Shown: positions 1 through 9,149 of the stretch, in pieces | Layout: each line of letters opens with the position of its first letter | Position numbering within the stretch: position 1 is the stretch's first letter | Source: Lysobacter sp. | GTDB taxonomy: Bacteria > Pseudomonadota > Gammaproteobacteria > Xanthomonadales > Xanthomonadaceae | Length of the DNA stretch: 64,000 bases | NCBI GenBank assembly: GCA_019634715.1 | Contig: JAHCAU010000002.1 | Span: forward strand, 62,001-126,000 | Reading direction: 5' to 3' | The notes under the pieces: generated by a model | The model's input: only the letters and a program-made list of their open reading frames with translations | The model's database searches: none | What the model was told of the DNA's origin: nothing | Translations under genes and position numbers: made by a program

Positions 1-1
1 G

Positions 2-1237
2 AAGGACGAGATCCTCGGCCTGTACGAAGCGACGCGCAGGAAGTGCTTCGATGCCGCGGAAGACGCCGACAGCCGTCCGCGCATCACCACGCTGGAGGAG
101 GTGATGCGCCCGCTGGCGCCGTACACGCCGGACAAGGTCAAGGCCGAGGCCGAGCGCTTCGACTTCGCCGGGAAGCGAGCCGAGGTCTTCGGTGGCGAGG
201 CGAAGCTGCCCGAGAACCAGCCGCCGAAACATCTGGCGATCCAGATCGGCATGGCGCTGCACGACCTGTTCATCAAGTATCCCGAGTCGATGCTGTTCGG
301 CGAGGACGTGGCGCAGAAGGGCGGCGTGTACACGGTGACCAAGGGCCTGCACAAGGCCTTCGGCCCGAAGCGCATCTTCAACACGCTGCTCGACGAGACC
401 GTGATCCTGGGCCTGGCCCAGGGCTACGCCAACATGGGCATGCTGCCGCTGCCGGAAATCCAGTACTTGGCGTACTTCCACAACGCCTGCGACCAGATCC
501 GCGGCGAAGCGGCGAGCCTGCAGTTCTTCAGCAACGGGCAGTACCGCAACCCGATGGTGATGCGCGTGGCCTCGCTGGGTTACCAGCGCGGTTTCGGCGG
601 CCATTTCCACAACGACAACTCGATCACCGCACTGCGCGACATCCCGGGACTGGTGGTCGGGTGCCCGTCGCGCGGCGACGACGCGGCGATGATGCTGCGC
701 ACGATGATGGCCCTGGCCAAGGTCGATGGCCGCGTCTGCGCCTATCTCGAACCGATCGCGCTGTACATGACCAAGGACCTGTACGAGGCCGGCGACGGCC
801 TGTGGCTCACCGAGTATCCGTCGCCGGAGAAGGCGATGACGCTCGGCGAGGGCCGCGTGTATGGCGAAGGCGATGATCTGGTGGTGTTCACCTTCGGCAA
901 CGGCGTGCCGATGAGCCTGCGCGCCGCGCGCGCGATCGAGGCGAAGCATGGCTGGAAGGTGCGCGTGGTCGACCTGCGCTGGCTGGCGCCGCTCAACGAC
1001 GCCTTCATCCGCGAGCAGGCGGCGAGCGCGAAGCGCATCCTGGTCGTCGACGAGGGGCGTCGCAGCGCGGGCGTGGGCGAGGGCGTGATCACCGCTGTGG
1101 TGGAGGGCGGTTTCGGCGCGACGCCGCTGCGCCGGGTGGTCGGTGCCGACACCTTCACCCCGCTCGCGGGCGCCGCCTTCCTGGTGATCCCGGCGGACGA
1201 GGACATCGTCGCCGCTGCGGACGCGCTGGCTGGCTGA
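2..1237 (+). CDS. Thiamine-diphosphate 2-oxoacid dehydrogenase E1, beta (transketolase-like) part, 5' end missing
   Basis: The reading frame is open from the left edge, so the N-terminus lies outside the window; 411 residues are visible. The visible part has a transketolase pyrimidine-binding-like domain (from about residue 75, with the segment MLFGEDVAQKGGVY) followed by a transketolase C-terminal domain (VRVVDLRWLAPL, then VVDEGRRSAG). This is the E1-beta arrangement of pyruvate or branched-chain 2-oxoacid dehydrogenases, which bind the cofactor jointly with an E1-alpha part. The frame reads through GTG at 101 without a break, so this is probably the back half of a fused alpha-beta E1 rather than a separate beta subunit; that is inference. 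The substrate cannot be told from this half. The start is unknown because of truncation. Confidence 0.75.
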   Translation, partial: KDEILGLYEATRRKCFDAAEDADSRPRITTLEEVMRPLAPYTPDKVKAEAERFDFAGKRAEVFGGEAKLPENQPPKHLAIQIGMALHDLFIKYPESMLFGEDVAQKGGVYTVTKGLHKAFGPKRIFNTLLDETVILGLAQGYANMGMLPLPEIQYLAYFHNACDQIRGEAASLQFFSNGQYRNPMVMRVASLGYQRGFGGHFHNDNSITALRDIPGLVVGCPSRGDDAAMMLRTMMALAKVDGRVCAYLEPIALYMTKDLYEAGDGLWLTEYPSPEKAMTLGEGRVYGEGDDLVVFTFGNGVPMSLRAARAIEAKHGWKVRVVDLRWLAPLNDAFIREQAASAKRILVVDEGRRSAGVGEGVITAVVEGGFGATPLRRVVGADTFTPLAGAAFLVIPADEDIVAAADALAG

Positions 1238-1345
1238 ACGGACGGCCGCCGCCGGGTGCCTCGTCCGCCCCGACGGGTGTAGGATCGGACGGCGTGGCGG
1301 CTTCGCTGCCGTCCGCAGCCCACACACAGGATCAGGGAGTCGGCG

Positions 1346-1819
1346 ATGAAATACGAAGCGAAGTACGCCTCGGACCCGGGGCATCCGGATTACGACCGCT
1401 ACATGAACCTGAAGGACATGGTCGACCGGATGCATGGCGAGAACGGCGTCGACATCACTTCCCACGACATCAGCCACCGCGCCACCGCCGCCATGCTGCG
1501 CGCGATCAAGAAGGACACGATCGACGAGCGCAGTCGTCTCGAGCCGGGCGAGATCGACGGCGTGGTCCTGAGCCGGGGCAATGGTCAGGCGCAGACCGGC
1601 GAGTACGCGATCGCCTACCAGGGGGATCCGGCCAATCCCACGGTGCGCACCCTCGGCGTGCCGACCCGCGAACTGCTGGTGCCTGCCGAACAGAACCTGC
1701 AGGAGATCAACCGCATCAACGAGCAGGCGCAGCGCACGCAGGCCCAGGAACGCCAGCAGACCCAGGCGCGCCAGCAGGACCAGGAAACTCAGGCCACCGC
1801 GCCGCGATCCATGTTCTGA
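1346..1819 (+). CDS. Stand-alone XVIPCD-like protein (T4SS secretion-signal domain without a toxin domain)
   Basis: This 157-residue protein aligns along nearly its whole length with the C-terminal 150 residues of the lipase effector encoded at 2682-4379. Shared elements in order are HPD.xxY (near residue 12), an IDGVVLS segment, YAI.YQGDP..PTVR, a PAEQ.LQ.I segment, a glutamine-rich tail, and a final SMF/SLF. These match the general plan of the Xanthomonadales VirD4-interacting conserved domain, the signal that sends effectors to the bacterium-killing type IV secretion system. No enzymatic domain precedes it. A good AGGGAG ribosome site lies before ATG 1346. It may be a remnant of an effector, a decoy or adaptor for VirD4, or a small effector. 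The domain assignment is from recognition of motifs; the role is unknown. Confidence 0.7.
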   Translation: MKYEAKYASDPGHPDYDRYMNLKDMVDRMHGENGVDITSHDISHRATAAMLRAIKKDTIDERSRLEPGEIDGVVLSRGNGQAQTGEYAIAYQGDPANPTVRTLGVPTRELLVPAEQNLQEINRINEQAQRTQAQERQQTQARQQDQETQATAPRSMF

Positions 1820-1868
1820 GACGCTGTTCCGGGACGGCATTCCGCGACGGTCCCATGTCCATGTTCAT

Positions 1869-1900
1869 CGAAGCCCGGCCGATGCCGGGCTTCGTCGTTT
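1869..1900 (+). terminator. Intrinsic terminator after the XVIPCD-only gene
   Basis: An 11-bp perfect stem (CGAAGCCCGGC with GCCGGGCTTCG), a CGAT loop and a short T-rich tail (TCGTTT) follow the stop codon at 1819 by about 50 bases. It would separate the XVIPCD-only gene from the immunity-effector pair downstream. Confidence 0.7.
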
Positions 1901-1999
1901 CCGGGCGCACGTCACATTCTCCGTGCTGATCCGTATGGTTCCGTGTCGAAGGTGCGGTGTACCATCGGTCCATCCCGCATCGCGCCATTGAAGGCCCGC

Positions 2000-2665
2000 A
2001 TGGAAAGACCCCAGTCCCGGGCCCGTCGACACGATGGTCCCACCCGATCGCGACGATGCGATCGCCGCCAAGGAATCCGGGCGACGCGGCTGGTCGCGCT
2101 GCTCGGCGCCGTTTTCGCGCTCAACCTGATTGGATGCCAGTCCGCCATGTCCACGCCCGTTCCGCTCCCTCCCGAGACCGCCGGCGTCGCCGGGGCCTCC
2201 GTGCTTCGCTTCGATGCGCACAACTTCGAGGCCCATTGCTACGACGCCACCGGCTGCAAGGTGCTCTACAACGACCACTACCACGTGCGCGACGCCGACG
2301 ACGTGACCCGTCCTCCGGCGGGTGCCGACCACCGCAGGCGCTGGAGCGGCGCGTCCTACATCGGCGTGAAGAACTTCCCGGCCCCTGCCGTGGTGACCTG
2401 GCGCTCGAAGGACGGCCAGGCGCACCGCGCCGAGATCGACATCGGCGGGATCTTCGCCGACCAGGCCATCCGCCACCAGGTCGCCGCCGGCGACATCCCG
2501 GACAACGCCTACATCGCCGACCCCGACATCTTCCTGGAAGTCGACGACCGCACCATCAACGTCTTCATGAAGGCGCATATCCCGCTGAAGGCGCCGAGGG
2601 TGCCGGGCAACCGGTTCACCAATTTCGCCGAGGATTTCGTCCTCGCGTTCACGCGGACCTACTGA
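2000..2665 (+). CDS. Putative immunity lipoprotein for the adjacent lipase effector
   Basis: A 221-residue protein with an arginine-rich N-terminus, a hydrophobic stretch (LVALLGAVFALN) and a lipobox LIGC with the acylated cysteine near residue 46, so it should be a periplasm-facing lipoprotein. The mature part has no domain I can name; it includes a VTWRSKDGQAHRAEIDIGG segment and an IFLEVDDRTINVFM segment. It ends 16 bp before the lipase effector gene on the same strand. Effectors of the bacterium-killing T4SS are typically encoded next to lipoprotein or periplasmic immunity proteins that protect the producer, and this fits that pattern. GTG 1943 is an alternative upstream start, but ATG 2000 already gives a long n-region. 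The role is inferred from context. Confidence 0.65.
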   Translation: MERPQSRARRHDGPTRSRRCDRRQGIRATRLVALLGAVFALNLIGCQSAMSTPVPLPPETAGVAGASVLRFDAHNFEAHCYDATGCKVLYNDHYHVRDADDVTRPPAGADHRRRWSGASYIGVKNFPAPAVVTWRSKDGQAHRAEIDIGGIFADQAIRHQVAAGDIPDNAYIADPDIFLEVDDRTINVFMKAHIPLKAPRVPGNRFTNFAEDFVLAFTRTY

Positions 2666-2681
2666 CGCAGGGAGACGGGCC

Positions 2682-4379
2682 ATGGGCGGCGAGAAGAACG
2701 ACGGCGAACCCCACAAGCGCGACAAGGACGGACGCCTGCAGGACGGCGTGGCCACGTACCCGGCCGACGCGCACGACATGCAGACCTTCGTCGACGCGCG
2801 CGATGCGCTGAGCCGGTTGCCGGCGCCGACGCTGTACCGCAGCAACAACCCGCACGAACGGCTGTTCGTGGCGGCCTTCGACGGCACCGGCAACGATGCC
2901 AACCGCGACCCGGCGCACATGACCAACGTCGGCCGCTTCCGCGACCAGATCGAGGCTCTGGAAGGCCCGGACGCCGATCGCATCAAGGTCGGCTATGTCG
3001 AAGGCCCGGGCACGCAGCGCAACGCCATCGCGCGCGCGATCGACGGTGCGCGCGGCCACACCTACGAGCAGCGGCTGGAAGAGATGTACGACCAGCTCGC
3101 GATCCAGTCCAAGCGCTGGCTCGCCGAGGATCCGGATGCGCAGATACGCGTGGTCAGCGTCGGCTTCAGCCGCGGCGCCGAGCAGGCGGCCGGCTTCACC
3201 CGGCTGGTCCACGAGCGCGGGATCCAGGACATCGATGGCGCACGCGTCGTCCGCGACGAGCACGGCCAGAAGCGCATCGACTACACCGCGCCGGCGCTGG
3301 CCGCGCCCGGCCAGACCCCGCAGGCGGTGGGCCTGTTCGACCCGGTCGGCACCGGCGTGCCGCGCGACCACGACCGTCGCCTGCCGCCGTCGGTCATCTC
3401 CGGCTTCCAGATCACCGCCGAGGACGAGCGCCGCAGCCTGTTCAAGTCGACCAGCATCATCGACCCCGGGCAGACCCCGGATGGCCGCTTCCTCAACGTG
3501 ATGGTGGCCGGCGCGCATTCCGATGTCGGCGGCAGCTACCACCTCGACGGCCTGTCCTCGCGCAGCGGCAACCTGATGACCGACTACATGAACGCGCTGA
3601 GCGACAAGCCGTTCCTGAACAAGGTTCAGGAGCCGAGCGATCCGGCGATGAACGTGGTCCACCGCTCCGAGCAGGGCATGTTCCTGTACCGGATCACACC
3701 CAAGGTCGACCGCCGCGAAGACGAAGGCACGGTCGAGCGCCTGGCGCCCGACAGGCTGGTCGGCAAGGGCGGGGACGCCTTCAATGCCCAGCCGCGCGAC
3801 GAGCGCATGGCCGCGGCCTTCGACTGGCGCAATGTGTCGATCGGCGTCGTGCCGCCCGAGACGCCGGCCAGGCCCATCGCCACCCAGGCGCCCGCGACGC
3901 CGACCGACCCGACCCAGGCCGGCCATCCCGACCACGGCACCTATCGCAACCTGCACGGCATGGTCCAGGACATGCATGCCCGCAACGGCATCGGCGCCGA
4001 TGATGCGATGAACCGCCAGGCGTCGCTCGCGCTGCTGGCCGCCTACAAGCGCGACGGCGCCGGCGGCGGTGCGCTGAAGCCGGATGGCGGCATCGACGGC
4101 GTCGTGCTGAGCCAGTCGAATGCCCAGAACCCCGAGGTCGGCGGCAAGTACGCCATCCTCTACCAGGGCGACCCGAACAGTCCGACGGTACGCAACCTCG
4201 CCGTGTCGACGCGTGACCTGATGCAGCCGGCCGAGCAGAGCCTGCAGCAGATCGAGGCCGCCAACCAGCAGCAGACGCAGCAGCGCAGCCAGGTGCAGGC
4301 GCAGCCGCAACCGACGCAGCAGCCATCGGTCGATCCGAATACGCAGCAGCCCACGATGGGGTCGCGTTCGCTGTTCTGA
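2682..4379 (+). CDS. Tle1-type (DUF2235) lipase effector with C-terminal XVIPCD, probable T4SS antibacterial toxin
   Basis: 565 residues. The N-terminal two thirds is an alpha/beta-hydrolase of the Tle1/DUF2235 class: AFDGTGND (residues 65-72), the nucleophile motif GFSRGA with Ser163, and AGHSD-like GAHSDVGG (His279, Asp281). This family hydrolyses membrane phospholipids. A proline- and alanine-rich linker (about 388-412) leads to a C-terminal domain starting at HPDHGTY (415), which matches the 1346-1819 protein and ends in a glutamine-rich tail. That domain is the XVIPCD type used for recruitment by VirD4 to the Xanthomonadales T4SS. The start has a GGGAG site and follows the putative immunity gene by 16 bp. 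The most likely role is a phospholipase delivered into rival bacteria. Tle1 lipases are usually T6SS cargo; the XVIPCD argues for T4SS delivery here. Confidence 0.82.
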   Translation: MGGEKNDGEPHKRDKDGRLQDGVATYPADAHDMQTFVDARDALSRLPAPTLYRSNNPHERLFVAAFDGTGNDANRDPAHMTNVGRFRDQIEALEGPDADRIKVGYVEGPGTQRNAIARAIDGARGHTYEQRLEEMYDQLAIQSKRWLAEDPDAQIRVVSVGFSRGAEQAAGFTRLVHERGIQDIDGARVVRDEHGQKRIDYTAPALAAPGQTPQAVGLFDPVGTGVPRDHDRRLPPSVISGFQITAEDERRSLFKSTSIIDPGQTPDGRFLNVMVAGAHSDVGGSYHLDGLSSRSGNLMTDYMNALSDKPFLNKVQEPSDPAMNVVHRSEQGMFLYRITPKVDRREDEGTVERLAPDRLVGKGGDAFNAQPRDERMAAAFDWRNVSIGVVPPETPARPIATQAPATPTDPTQAGHPDHGTYRNLHGMVQDMHARNGIGADDAMNRQASLALLAAYKRDGAGGGALKPDGGIDGVVLSQSNAQNPEVGGKYAILYQGDPNSPTVRNLAVSTRDLMQPAEQSLQQIEAANQQQTQQRSQVQAQPQPTQQPSVDPNTQQPTMGSRSLF

Positions 4380-4410
4380 TGCGGGAGGCGTGAGCAGTCC
4401 CGATGCCTGA

Positions 4411-4430
4411 TCCCGGCCCACTGGCCGGGA
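4411..4430. terminator. Hairpin between convergent effector gene and ygfZ
   Basis: A perfect 8-bp stem (TCCCGGCC/GGCCGGGA) with a CACT loop sits between two gene ends facing each other. It has no T-tract, so termination is only likely, not certain. Confidence 0.45.
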
Positions 4431-4435
4431 CGGGT

Positions 4436-5308
4436 TCAGCGCGCCAGCCCGTCCTGCGCGGGTTCGAATCGCCAGGAGGCTTCGGCCATGCCGGGGCTGT
4501 CGGCGTGCAGGTCCAGCGGCAGGACCGCCAGGCCCAGGTCGCCGCTGGTCGAGACCACGGTGCCCACGACCTGTTCGTCCAGCCGCAGGTCCATGGCCGG
4601 CTCCAGCGGCGCATCGCTGCGCACGAGCGCCAGTCCGCGCTTGGCCTGGCCGAGGAAATGGGTGCGGGCCACGATTTCCTGCCCGGGGTAGCAGCCCTTC
4701 TTCACGCTGAAGGCGTTCAGGCGCTCCAGCGAGAGCTGCTGCGGCGTCCATTGTTCGGACTGCGACGGATCCAGACGGGGCAGGCCATGCACGAGGTCCA
4801 TGCGGCGCCAGCGCGCCAGCAGCGCGGCGTTCGCGCCCGGGTGCAGGCCCGGCGCGATCCGCAGGCTGCGTCCCGGCATGCCGCCGGCCATCCGGCCGCT
4901 GACATCCAGTTCGATGCCCTCGGCCGCGCTGCCGACCCAGTGGTTGCCCGAGGCGAGGCCCGATGCGGACAGGCGGCCGGCCACGCGCAGGTCGTCGCGG
5001 ACCTCGATCGAAAGCTTGCTGCGGAACTGGAAGCGGCGAAGGCGCGCCGCCAGGTCGTCCGCATCTGCATCCGGAACCAGCAGCCACACCGTATCAGCGT
5101 CGATCCGGATCACCGCGAACAGGGCGATCACCCGTCCTTTCGCGGTGAGCCAGCCGTTCCAGTGCCACTGGCCATCGGCCAGCGCCACCACGTCGTTCAT
5201 GGTCTGGGCCTGCGCGAACGCCAGCGCATCGCGGCCGGAAAGCGCCACCAGACGATGGTCGTACAGCGGAAACCACGGGGTTTGCGACGCGTGTGGGTTG
5301 TCCGACAT
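4436..5308 (-). CDS. ygfZ: Folate-binding protein YgfZ, iron-sulfur cluster maintenance factor
   Basis: 290 residues of the YgfZ/GcvT-like family. The family signature K-G-C-Y-x-G-Q-E is present as KKGCYPGQE in the second half, with the conserved cysteine thought essential for function. YgfZ acts with tetrahydrofolate in upkeep of certain [4Fe-4S] enzymes. ATG 5308 gives a start (MSDNPHASQ) of normal family length; the frame stays open upstream, but that part is not family-like. The gene faces away from the succinate dehydrogenase operon, with 39 bp between the two starts, so promoters are shared. In E. coli ygfZ is likewise divergent from sdhE-ygfX; here the sdh genes lie in between. Confidence 0.88.
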   Translation of the reverse strand: MSDNPHASQTPWFPLYDHRLVALSGRDALAFAQAQTMNDVVALADGQWHWNGWLTAKGRVIALFAVIRIDADTVWLLVPDADADDLAARLRRFQFRSKLSIEVRDDLRVAGRLSASGLASGNHWVGSAAEGIELDVSGRMAGGMPGRSLRIAPGLHPGANAALLARWRRMDLVHGLPRLDPSQSEQWTPQQLSLERLNAFSVKKGCYPGQEIVARTHFLGQAKRGLALVRSDAPLEPAMDLRLDEQVVGTVVSTSGDLGLAVLPLDLHADSPGMAEASWRFEPAQDGLAR

Positions 5309-5347
5309 GGGGGCGGGACTTAAACTTGACCGTTCAGGATTGCAGAC

Positions 5348-5518
5348 ATGATAGGCGAAACCGTTCCGACCCCAGAAAGCCTTCCGGAAGCCAACCCTTC
5401 CGGCAACGAGTCCAGGCAGGGACAACGCACCGACGTCAAGGAGATCGGCGGCCGTGAAGGCCCCGATCCGACGCGTTACGGGGATTGGGAGAAGAACGGG
5501 CGCTGTATCGATTTCTGA
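5348..5518 (+). CDS. DUF1674 protein, succinate dehydrogenase assembly factor 4 (SDHAF4)-like
   Basis: A 56-codon gene, short enough to be missed by common length cut-offs. Its C-terminal half reads [19 protein letters not shown] followed by GRCIDF and stop, which is the hallmark of the DUF1674/SDHAF4 family: a [15 protein letters not shown] core ending in GRxxDF. In mitochondria SDHAF4 binds the flavinated SdhA subunit before it joins SdhB. The bacterial homologues are often next to sdh genes, as here, with sdhC starting 160 bp downstream. The N-terminal 28 residues are low in complexity and not conserved. ATG 5348 is the only suitable start. The family call is from motif recognition; a role in complex II assembly is inference from family and place. 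Confidence 0.8.
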   Translation: MIGETVPTPESLPEANPSGNESRQGQRTDVKEIGGREGPDPTRYGDWEKNGRCIDF

Positions 5519-5677
5519 GCCTGTCCGGCCTCGCAGCCCGGCGTTTCGCCGCCCAGCCGACCGGTGTCCGTGCGCAGCGCGCATGCGGCGCCGGCCATGA
5601 TGGCGTCGGAGTTCCGGGGCACCGTGGCCTGGCGGGCGTTTCGTCACTTTTCCCACTCCGACCTGGGCGCATCGAAC

Positions 5678-6067
5678 ATGCCTAACCGCGCACGACCCCT
5701 GTCGCCGCATCTGCAGATCTACCGTCCGCAGATCACGACGACGATGTCGATCATGCATCGCATCACCGGCATCATCCTTTCCGTCGGTGCCTTCGTCCTG
5801 GCCTGGTGGCTGCTGGCGGTGGCGCAGGGCGGCGACGCCTACGAACGCGCCGCGGCCTGCCTGGCCTCGCCGTTCGGCAAACTGGCGCTCTTCGGCTTCT
5901 CGCTGGCGCTGGTCTACCACCTGCTCAACGGCATCCGCCATCTGCTGTGGGACGCGGGCTGGGGTTTCCAGCTCCCGCAGGTCTACAAGTCCGGCTACAC
6001 CGTGCTGGCGCTGACCGTGGTCTTCACGGCCGCCCTCTGGTTCTTCGCGCTGCGGGGTGCGGCATGA
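5678..6067 (+). CDS. sdhC: Succinate dehydrogenase cytochrome b556 subunit
   Basis: 129 residues, three membrane helices. It starts with the family's [18 protein letters not shown] signature, followed by MHRITG at the first helix and [13 protein letters not shown] in the second, where the histidines provide a heme b ligand. SdhC and SdhD anchor complex II in the inner membrane and form the quinone site. ATG 5678 was chosen because the upstream in-frame 38 codons are not family-like. The stop overlaps the sdhD start by ATGA, so the two are translationally coupled. Confidence 0.93.
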   Translation: MPNRARPLSPHLQIYRPQITTTMSIMHRITGIILSVGAFVLAWWLLAVAQGGDAYERAAACLASPFGKLALFGFSLALVYHLLNGIRHLLWDAGWGFQLPQVYKSGYTVLALTVVFTAALWFFALRGAA

Positions 6068-6471
6068 GCGCCCCCCGCAACGCCCCCCCTCGCGACTTCC
6101 GCACGCCCGTCGGCCGCGCGCGGGGCCTGGGTTCCGCCAAATCCGGCACCGGGCATTTCTGGTGGCAGCGCGTCACCGCCGTCGCCCTGGCGCTGCTGGT
6201 GCCCTGGATGATCGGCCTGGCGCTCGCCCTGGTCGGCGCCGACCTCTACGCCGTGCAGGCCACCCTGGCCAGGCCGCTCAACGCCATCGCAGTGTCGCTG
6301 TTCGCGATCTGCCTGTTCTGGCACGCGCGCCTGGGCCTGCAGGTGGTGGTCGAGGACTACATCCACCATCGTCCGACCGAGATCGCGCTGCAGTTGCTGA
6401 TCCTGTTCGCCTGCGCGGCCGGCGCGCTCGCTTCCCTCTACGCGATCGGCCGGATCGCCCTGCTGGCCTGA
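6064..6471 (+). CDS. sdhD: Succinate dehydrogenase hydrophobic membrane anchor subunit
   Basis: 135 residues with three predicted membrane helices (about 40-60, 76-98 and 108-130). The segment [20 protein letters not shown] and the following W-x-R-V-T-A are typical of SdhD, as is H-x-R-L-G-L-Q in the second helix with the likely heme-ligand histidine and VVEDYIHH at its end. It completes the membrane part of complex II with SdhC. The start overlaps the sdhC stop (ATGA), and sdhA follows 20 bp after the stop. Confidence 0.92.
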   Translation: MSAPRNAPPRDFRTPVGRARGLGSAKSGTGHFWWQRVTAVALALLVPWMIGLALALVGADLYAVQATLARPLNAIAVSLFAICLFWHARLGLQVVVEDYIHHRPTEIALQLLILFACAAGALASLYAIGRIALLA

Positions 6472-6491
6472 CGGCTCTCAACAAGGCAGCC

Positions 6492-8318
6492 ATGACTTCC
6501 GCATACAAGATCACCGAACACAAGTACGACATGGTCGTCGTCGGCGCCGGCGGCGCCGGCCTCCGCGCGACCTTCGGCCTGGCCCACAAGGGCCTGCAGA
6601 CCGCGTGCATCACCAAGGTCTTCCCGACCCGCTCGCACACGGTCGCGGCGCAGGGCGGCATTTCCGCCGCGCTGGGCAACATGGGCGAAGACGACTGGCG
6701 CTTCCACTTCTACGACACCATCAAGGGTTCGGACTGGCTGGGCGACCAGGACGCCATCGAGTACATGTGCCGCGAGGCCATTCCGGCGATCATCGAACTC
6801 GAACACCAGGGCGTGCCGTTCTCGCGCACCGAGGACGGCAAGATCTACCAGCGTCCGTTCGGCGGCATGACCACGCACTACGGCAAGGGCATCGCCCAGC
6901 GCACCTGCGCCGCCGCGGACCGCACCGGCCACGCGATCCTGCACACGCTGTACCAGCAGTCGCTGGCGCACGATGCGCGCTTCTTCATCGAATACTTCGC
7001 GCTCGACCTGATCATGGACGAGGAGGGCGTCTGCCGCGGCGTGCTCGCGCTGGACATGGCCGAAGGCACGCTGCACCTGTTCCGCGCCCAGGGCGTGGTG
7101 CTGGCCACCGGCGGCTACGGCCGCGCCTATTTCTCGGCGACCTCGGCGCACACCTGCACCGGCGACGGCGGCGGCATGGCGCTGCGCGCCGGACTGGGCC
7201 TGCAGGACATGGAATTCGTGCAGTTCCATCCGACCGGCATCTACGGCGCCGGCTGCCTCATCACCGAGGGCGTGCGCGGCGAAGGCGGCATCCTGCGCAA
7301 CAACAAGGGCGAGCGCTTCATGGAGCGCTACGCGCCGAACGCGAAGGACCTCGCCTCGCGCGACGTGGTGTCGCGCTCGATGACCCTGGAAATCCGCGAA
7401 GGCCGCGGCGTCGGCGAGCATGGCGACCATATCCACCTCGACCTGACCCATCTCGATCCGAACGACATCCACGAGAAGCTGCCGGGCATCGCCGAGAGCG
7501 CGCGCATCTTCGCGAATGTCGACGTGACCAAGCAGCCGATCCCGGTGATCCCGACCGTGCACTACAACATGGGCGGCATCCCGACCAACTACCACGGCGA
7601 AGTGGTGCAGCTGAAGGACGGCAACCCGGACGCGGTGGTCCCGGGCCTGTACGCCATCGGCGAAGCGGCCTGCGTGTCGGTGCACGGCGCCAACCGCCTG
7701 GGTTCGAACTCGCTGCTCGACCTCGTGGTGTTCGGTCGCGCGGTCGCCAACCGCTGCGCCGAGACGATCCGTCCCGGCATGCCGCACAAGACCCTGCCGG
7801 CGGACGCCTGCGACAAGTCGCTGGCCAACCTCGACAAGCTGCGCAACGCCAACGGCAGCACCTCGACCGCCGACCTGCGCCTGCGCATGCAGCGCACGAT
7901 GCAGGAAGACGCGGCGGTGTTCCGCACCCCGGACGGCCTGGCGCGCGGCGTCGGCCGCATCCGCGAGTGCGTGAAGGGCTTCGAGGACATCCGCGTCAGC
8001 GACCGCTCGCTGGTCTGGAACTCCGACCTGATCGAGACCCTGGAACTGCAGAACCTGCTCGGCCAGGCCCTGACCACGATCGTTTCGGCCGAAAACCGGA
8101 AGGAATCGCGCGGTGCCCAGGCCCGCGAGGATTTCTGGGAGAAGGACGAGCACGGCAACCTCGCCGAGAACGGTGTCCGCGACGACCAGAACTGGCTCAA
8201 GCACACGCTGTGCTGGGCGGACGAGGCGGGCAACACGCGTCTCGATTACCGCCCCGTGCACCTGTACACGCTGAGCAACGACGTCGAAGCCGTCCCGCCG
8301 AAGAAGCGCACCTACTAA
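6492..8318 (+). CDS. sdhA: Succinate dehydrogenase flavoprotein subunit
   Basis: 608 residues, close to the usual length. The N-terminal dinucleotide-binding motif [12 protein letters not shown] is followed by [13 protein letters not shown], in which His49 is the site of covalent FAD attachment. HPTGIYGAG and the segment around GVRGEGG belong to the active site, and a [12 protein letters not shown] C-terminal part follows. SdhA oxidises succinate to fumarate in the TCA cycle and passes electrons to SdhB. Flavination of SdhA is assisted by SdhE, encoded at 10277 in the same gene run. ATG 6492 (MTSAYKI) follows sdhD closely. Confidence 0.96.
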   Translation: MTSAYKITEHKYDMVVVGAGGAGLRATFGLAHKGLQTACITKVFPTRSHTVAAQGGISAALGNMGEDDWRFHFYDTIKGSDWLGDQDAIEYMCREAIPAIIELEHQGVPFSRTEDGKIYQRPFGGMTTHYGKGIAQRTCAAADRTGHAILHTLYQQSLAHDARFFIEYFALDLIMDEEGVCRGVLALDMAEGTLHLFRAQGVVLATGGYGRAYFSATSAHTCTGDGGGMALRAGLGLQDMEFVQFHPTGIYGAGCLITEGVRGEGGILRNNKGERFMERYAPNAKDLASRDVVSRSMTLEIREGRGVGEHGDHIHLDLTHLDPNDIHEKLPGIAESARIFANVDVTKQPIPVIPTVHYNMGGIPTNYHGEVVQLKDGNPDAVVPGLYAIGEAACVSVHGANRLGSNSLLDLVVFGRAVANRCAETIRPGMPHKTLPADACDKSLANLDKLRNANGSTSTADLRLRMQRTMQEDAAVFRTPDGLARGVGRIRECVKGFEDIRVSDRSLVWNSDLIETLELQNLLGQALTTIVSAENRKESRGAQAREDFWEKDEHGNLAENGVRDDQNWLKHTLCWADEAGNTRLDYRPVHLYTLSNDVEAVPPKKRTY

Positions 8319-8363
8319 CCGCGCGCGGGGCATCCGCCCCGTCCGCGCATTCCGGATCAGATC

Positions 8364-9149
8364 ATGGCCGAGTTTTCCCTTCCCAAGAATTCCAAGGTCC
8401 ACAAGGGCAAGCGCTTCTCCGCGCCCGCCGGCGCCAGGCGCGTGCGCGAGTTCAAGGTGTATCGCTGGAGCCCGGACGACGACGAGAATCCGCGCACCGA
8501 CACCTACGAAGTCGATCTCGACACCTGCGGCCCGATGGTCCTGGACGCGCTGATCAAGATCAAGAACGAGATCGATCCGACGCTGACCTTCCGCCGCTCC
8601 TGCCGCGAAGGCATCTGCGGTTCGTGCGCGATGAACATCGACGGCACCAACACGCTGGCCTGCACCAAGGCGATTGACGACTGCAGCAAGCAGGAAGTGC
8701 CGATCTACCCGTTGCCGCACATGCCGGTCATCAAGGACCTGGTGCCGGATCTCACGCACTTCTACGCGCAGTACGCGTCGATCAAGCCGTGGATCCGCAC
8801 TCAGAGTGCGCCGCCGCCTGACAAGGAGCGCCTGCAGTCGAAGGAAGACCGCGCCAAGCTCGACGGCCTGTACGAGTGCATCCTCTGCGCCTGCTGCAGC
8901 ACCAGTTGCCCGAGCTACTGGTGGAACGGCGATCGCTACCTCGGTCCGGCGATCCTGCTCCAGGCCTACCGCTGGATCATCGACAGCCGCGACGAGGATA
9001 CCGGCGCGCGCCTGGACGACCTGGAAGACCCGTTCAAGCTCTACCGCTGCCACACCATCATGAACTGCACGCGGACCTGTCCGAAGGGCCTGAACCCGGC
9101 GCAGGCGATCGGCGAGATCAAGAAGCTGATGCTGGCGCGTCAGGTGTGA
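8364..9149 (+). CDS. sdhB: Succinate dehydrogenase iron-sulfur subunit
   Basis: 261 residues. Cysteine motifs for the three clusters are all present: [15 protein letters not shown] for [2Fe-2S], [12 protein letters not shown] for [4Fe-4S], and [17 protein letters not shown] covering the remaining ligands for the [4Fe-4S] and [3Fe-4S] clusters. The subunit carries electrons from SdhA to the quinone site. An N-terminal extension of some 25 residues with many lysines precedes the ferredoxin fold. The stop TGA shares bases with the ATG of the next gene at 9149. Confidence 0.95.
   Translation: MAEFSLPKNSKVHKGKRFSAPAGARRVREFKVYRWSPDDDENPRTDTYEVDLDTCGPMVLDALIKIKNEIDPTLTFRRSCREGICGSCAMNIDGTNTLACTKAIDDCSKQEVPIYPLPHMPVIKDLVPDLTHFYAQYASIKPWIRTQSAPPPDKERLQSKEDRAKLDGLYECILCACCSTSCPSYWWNGDRYLGPAILLQAYRWIIDSRDEDTGARLDDLEDPFKLYRCHTIMNCTRTCPKGLNPAQAIGEIKKLMLARQV

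Noticed and set aside
1943..1999. Upstream GTG start for the immunity lipoprotein
   Set aside because: It would add 19 residues to an already long region before the hydrophobic core; ATG 2000 is sufficient.
2649..5087. 812-codon open frame on the minus strand
   Set aside because: It lies antisense to the lipase effector and across ygfZ; the product is arginine- and glycine-rich with no family likeness, as expected for a shadow in GC-rich DNA.
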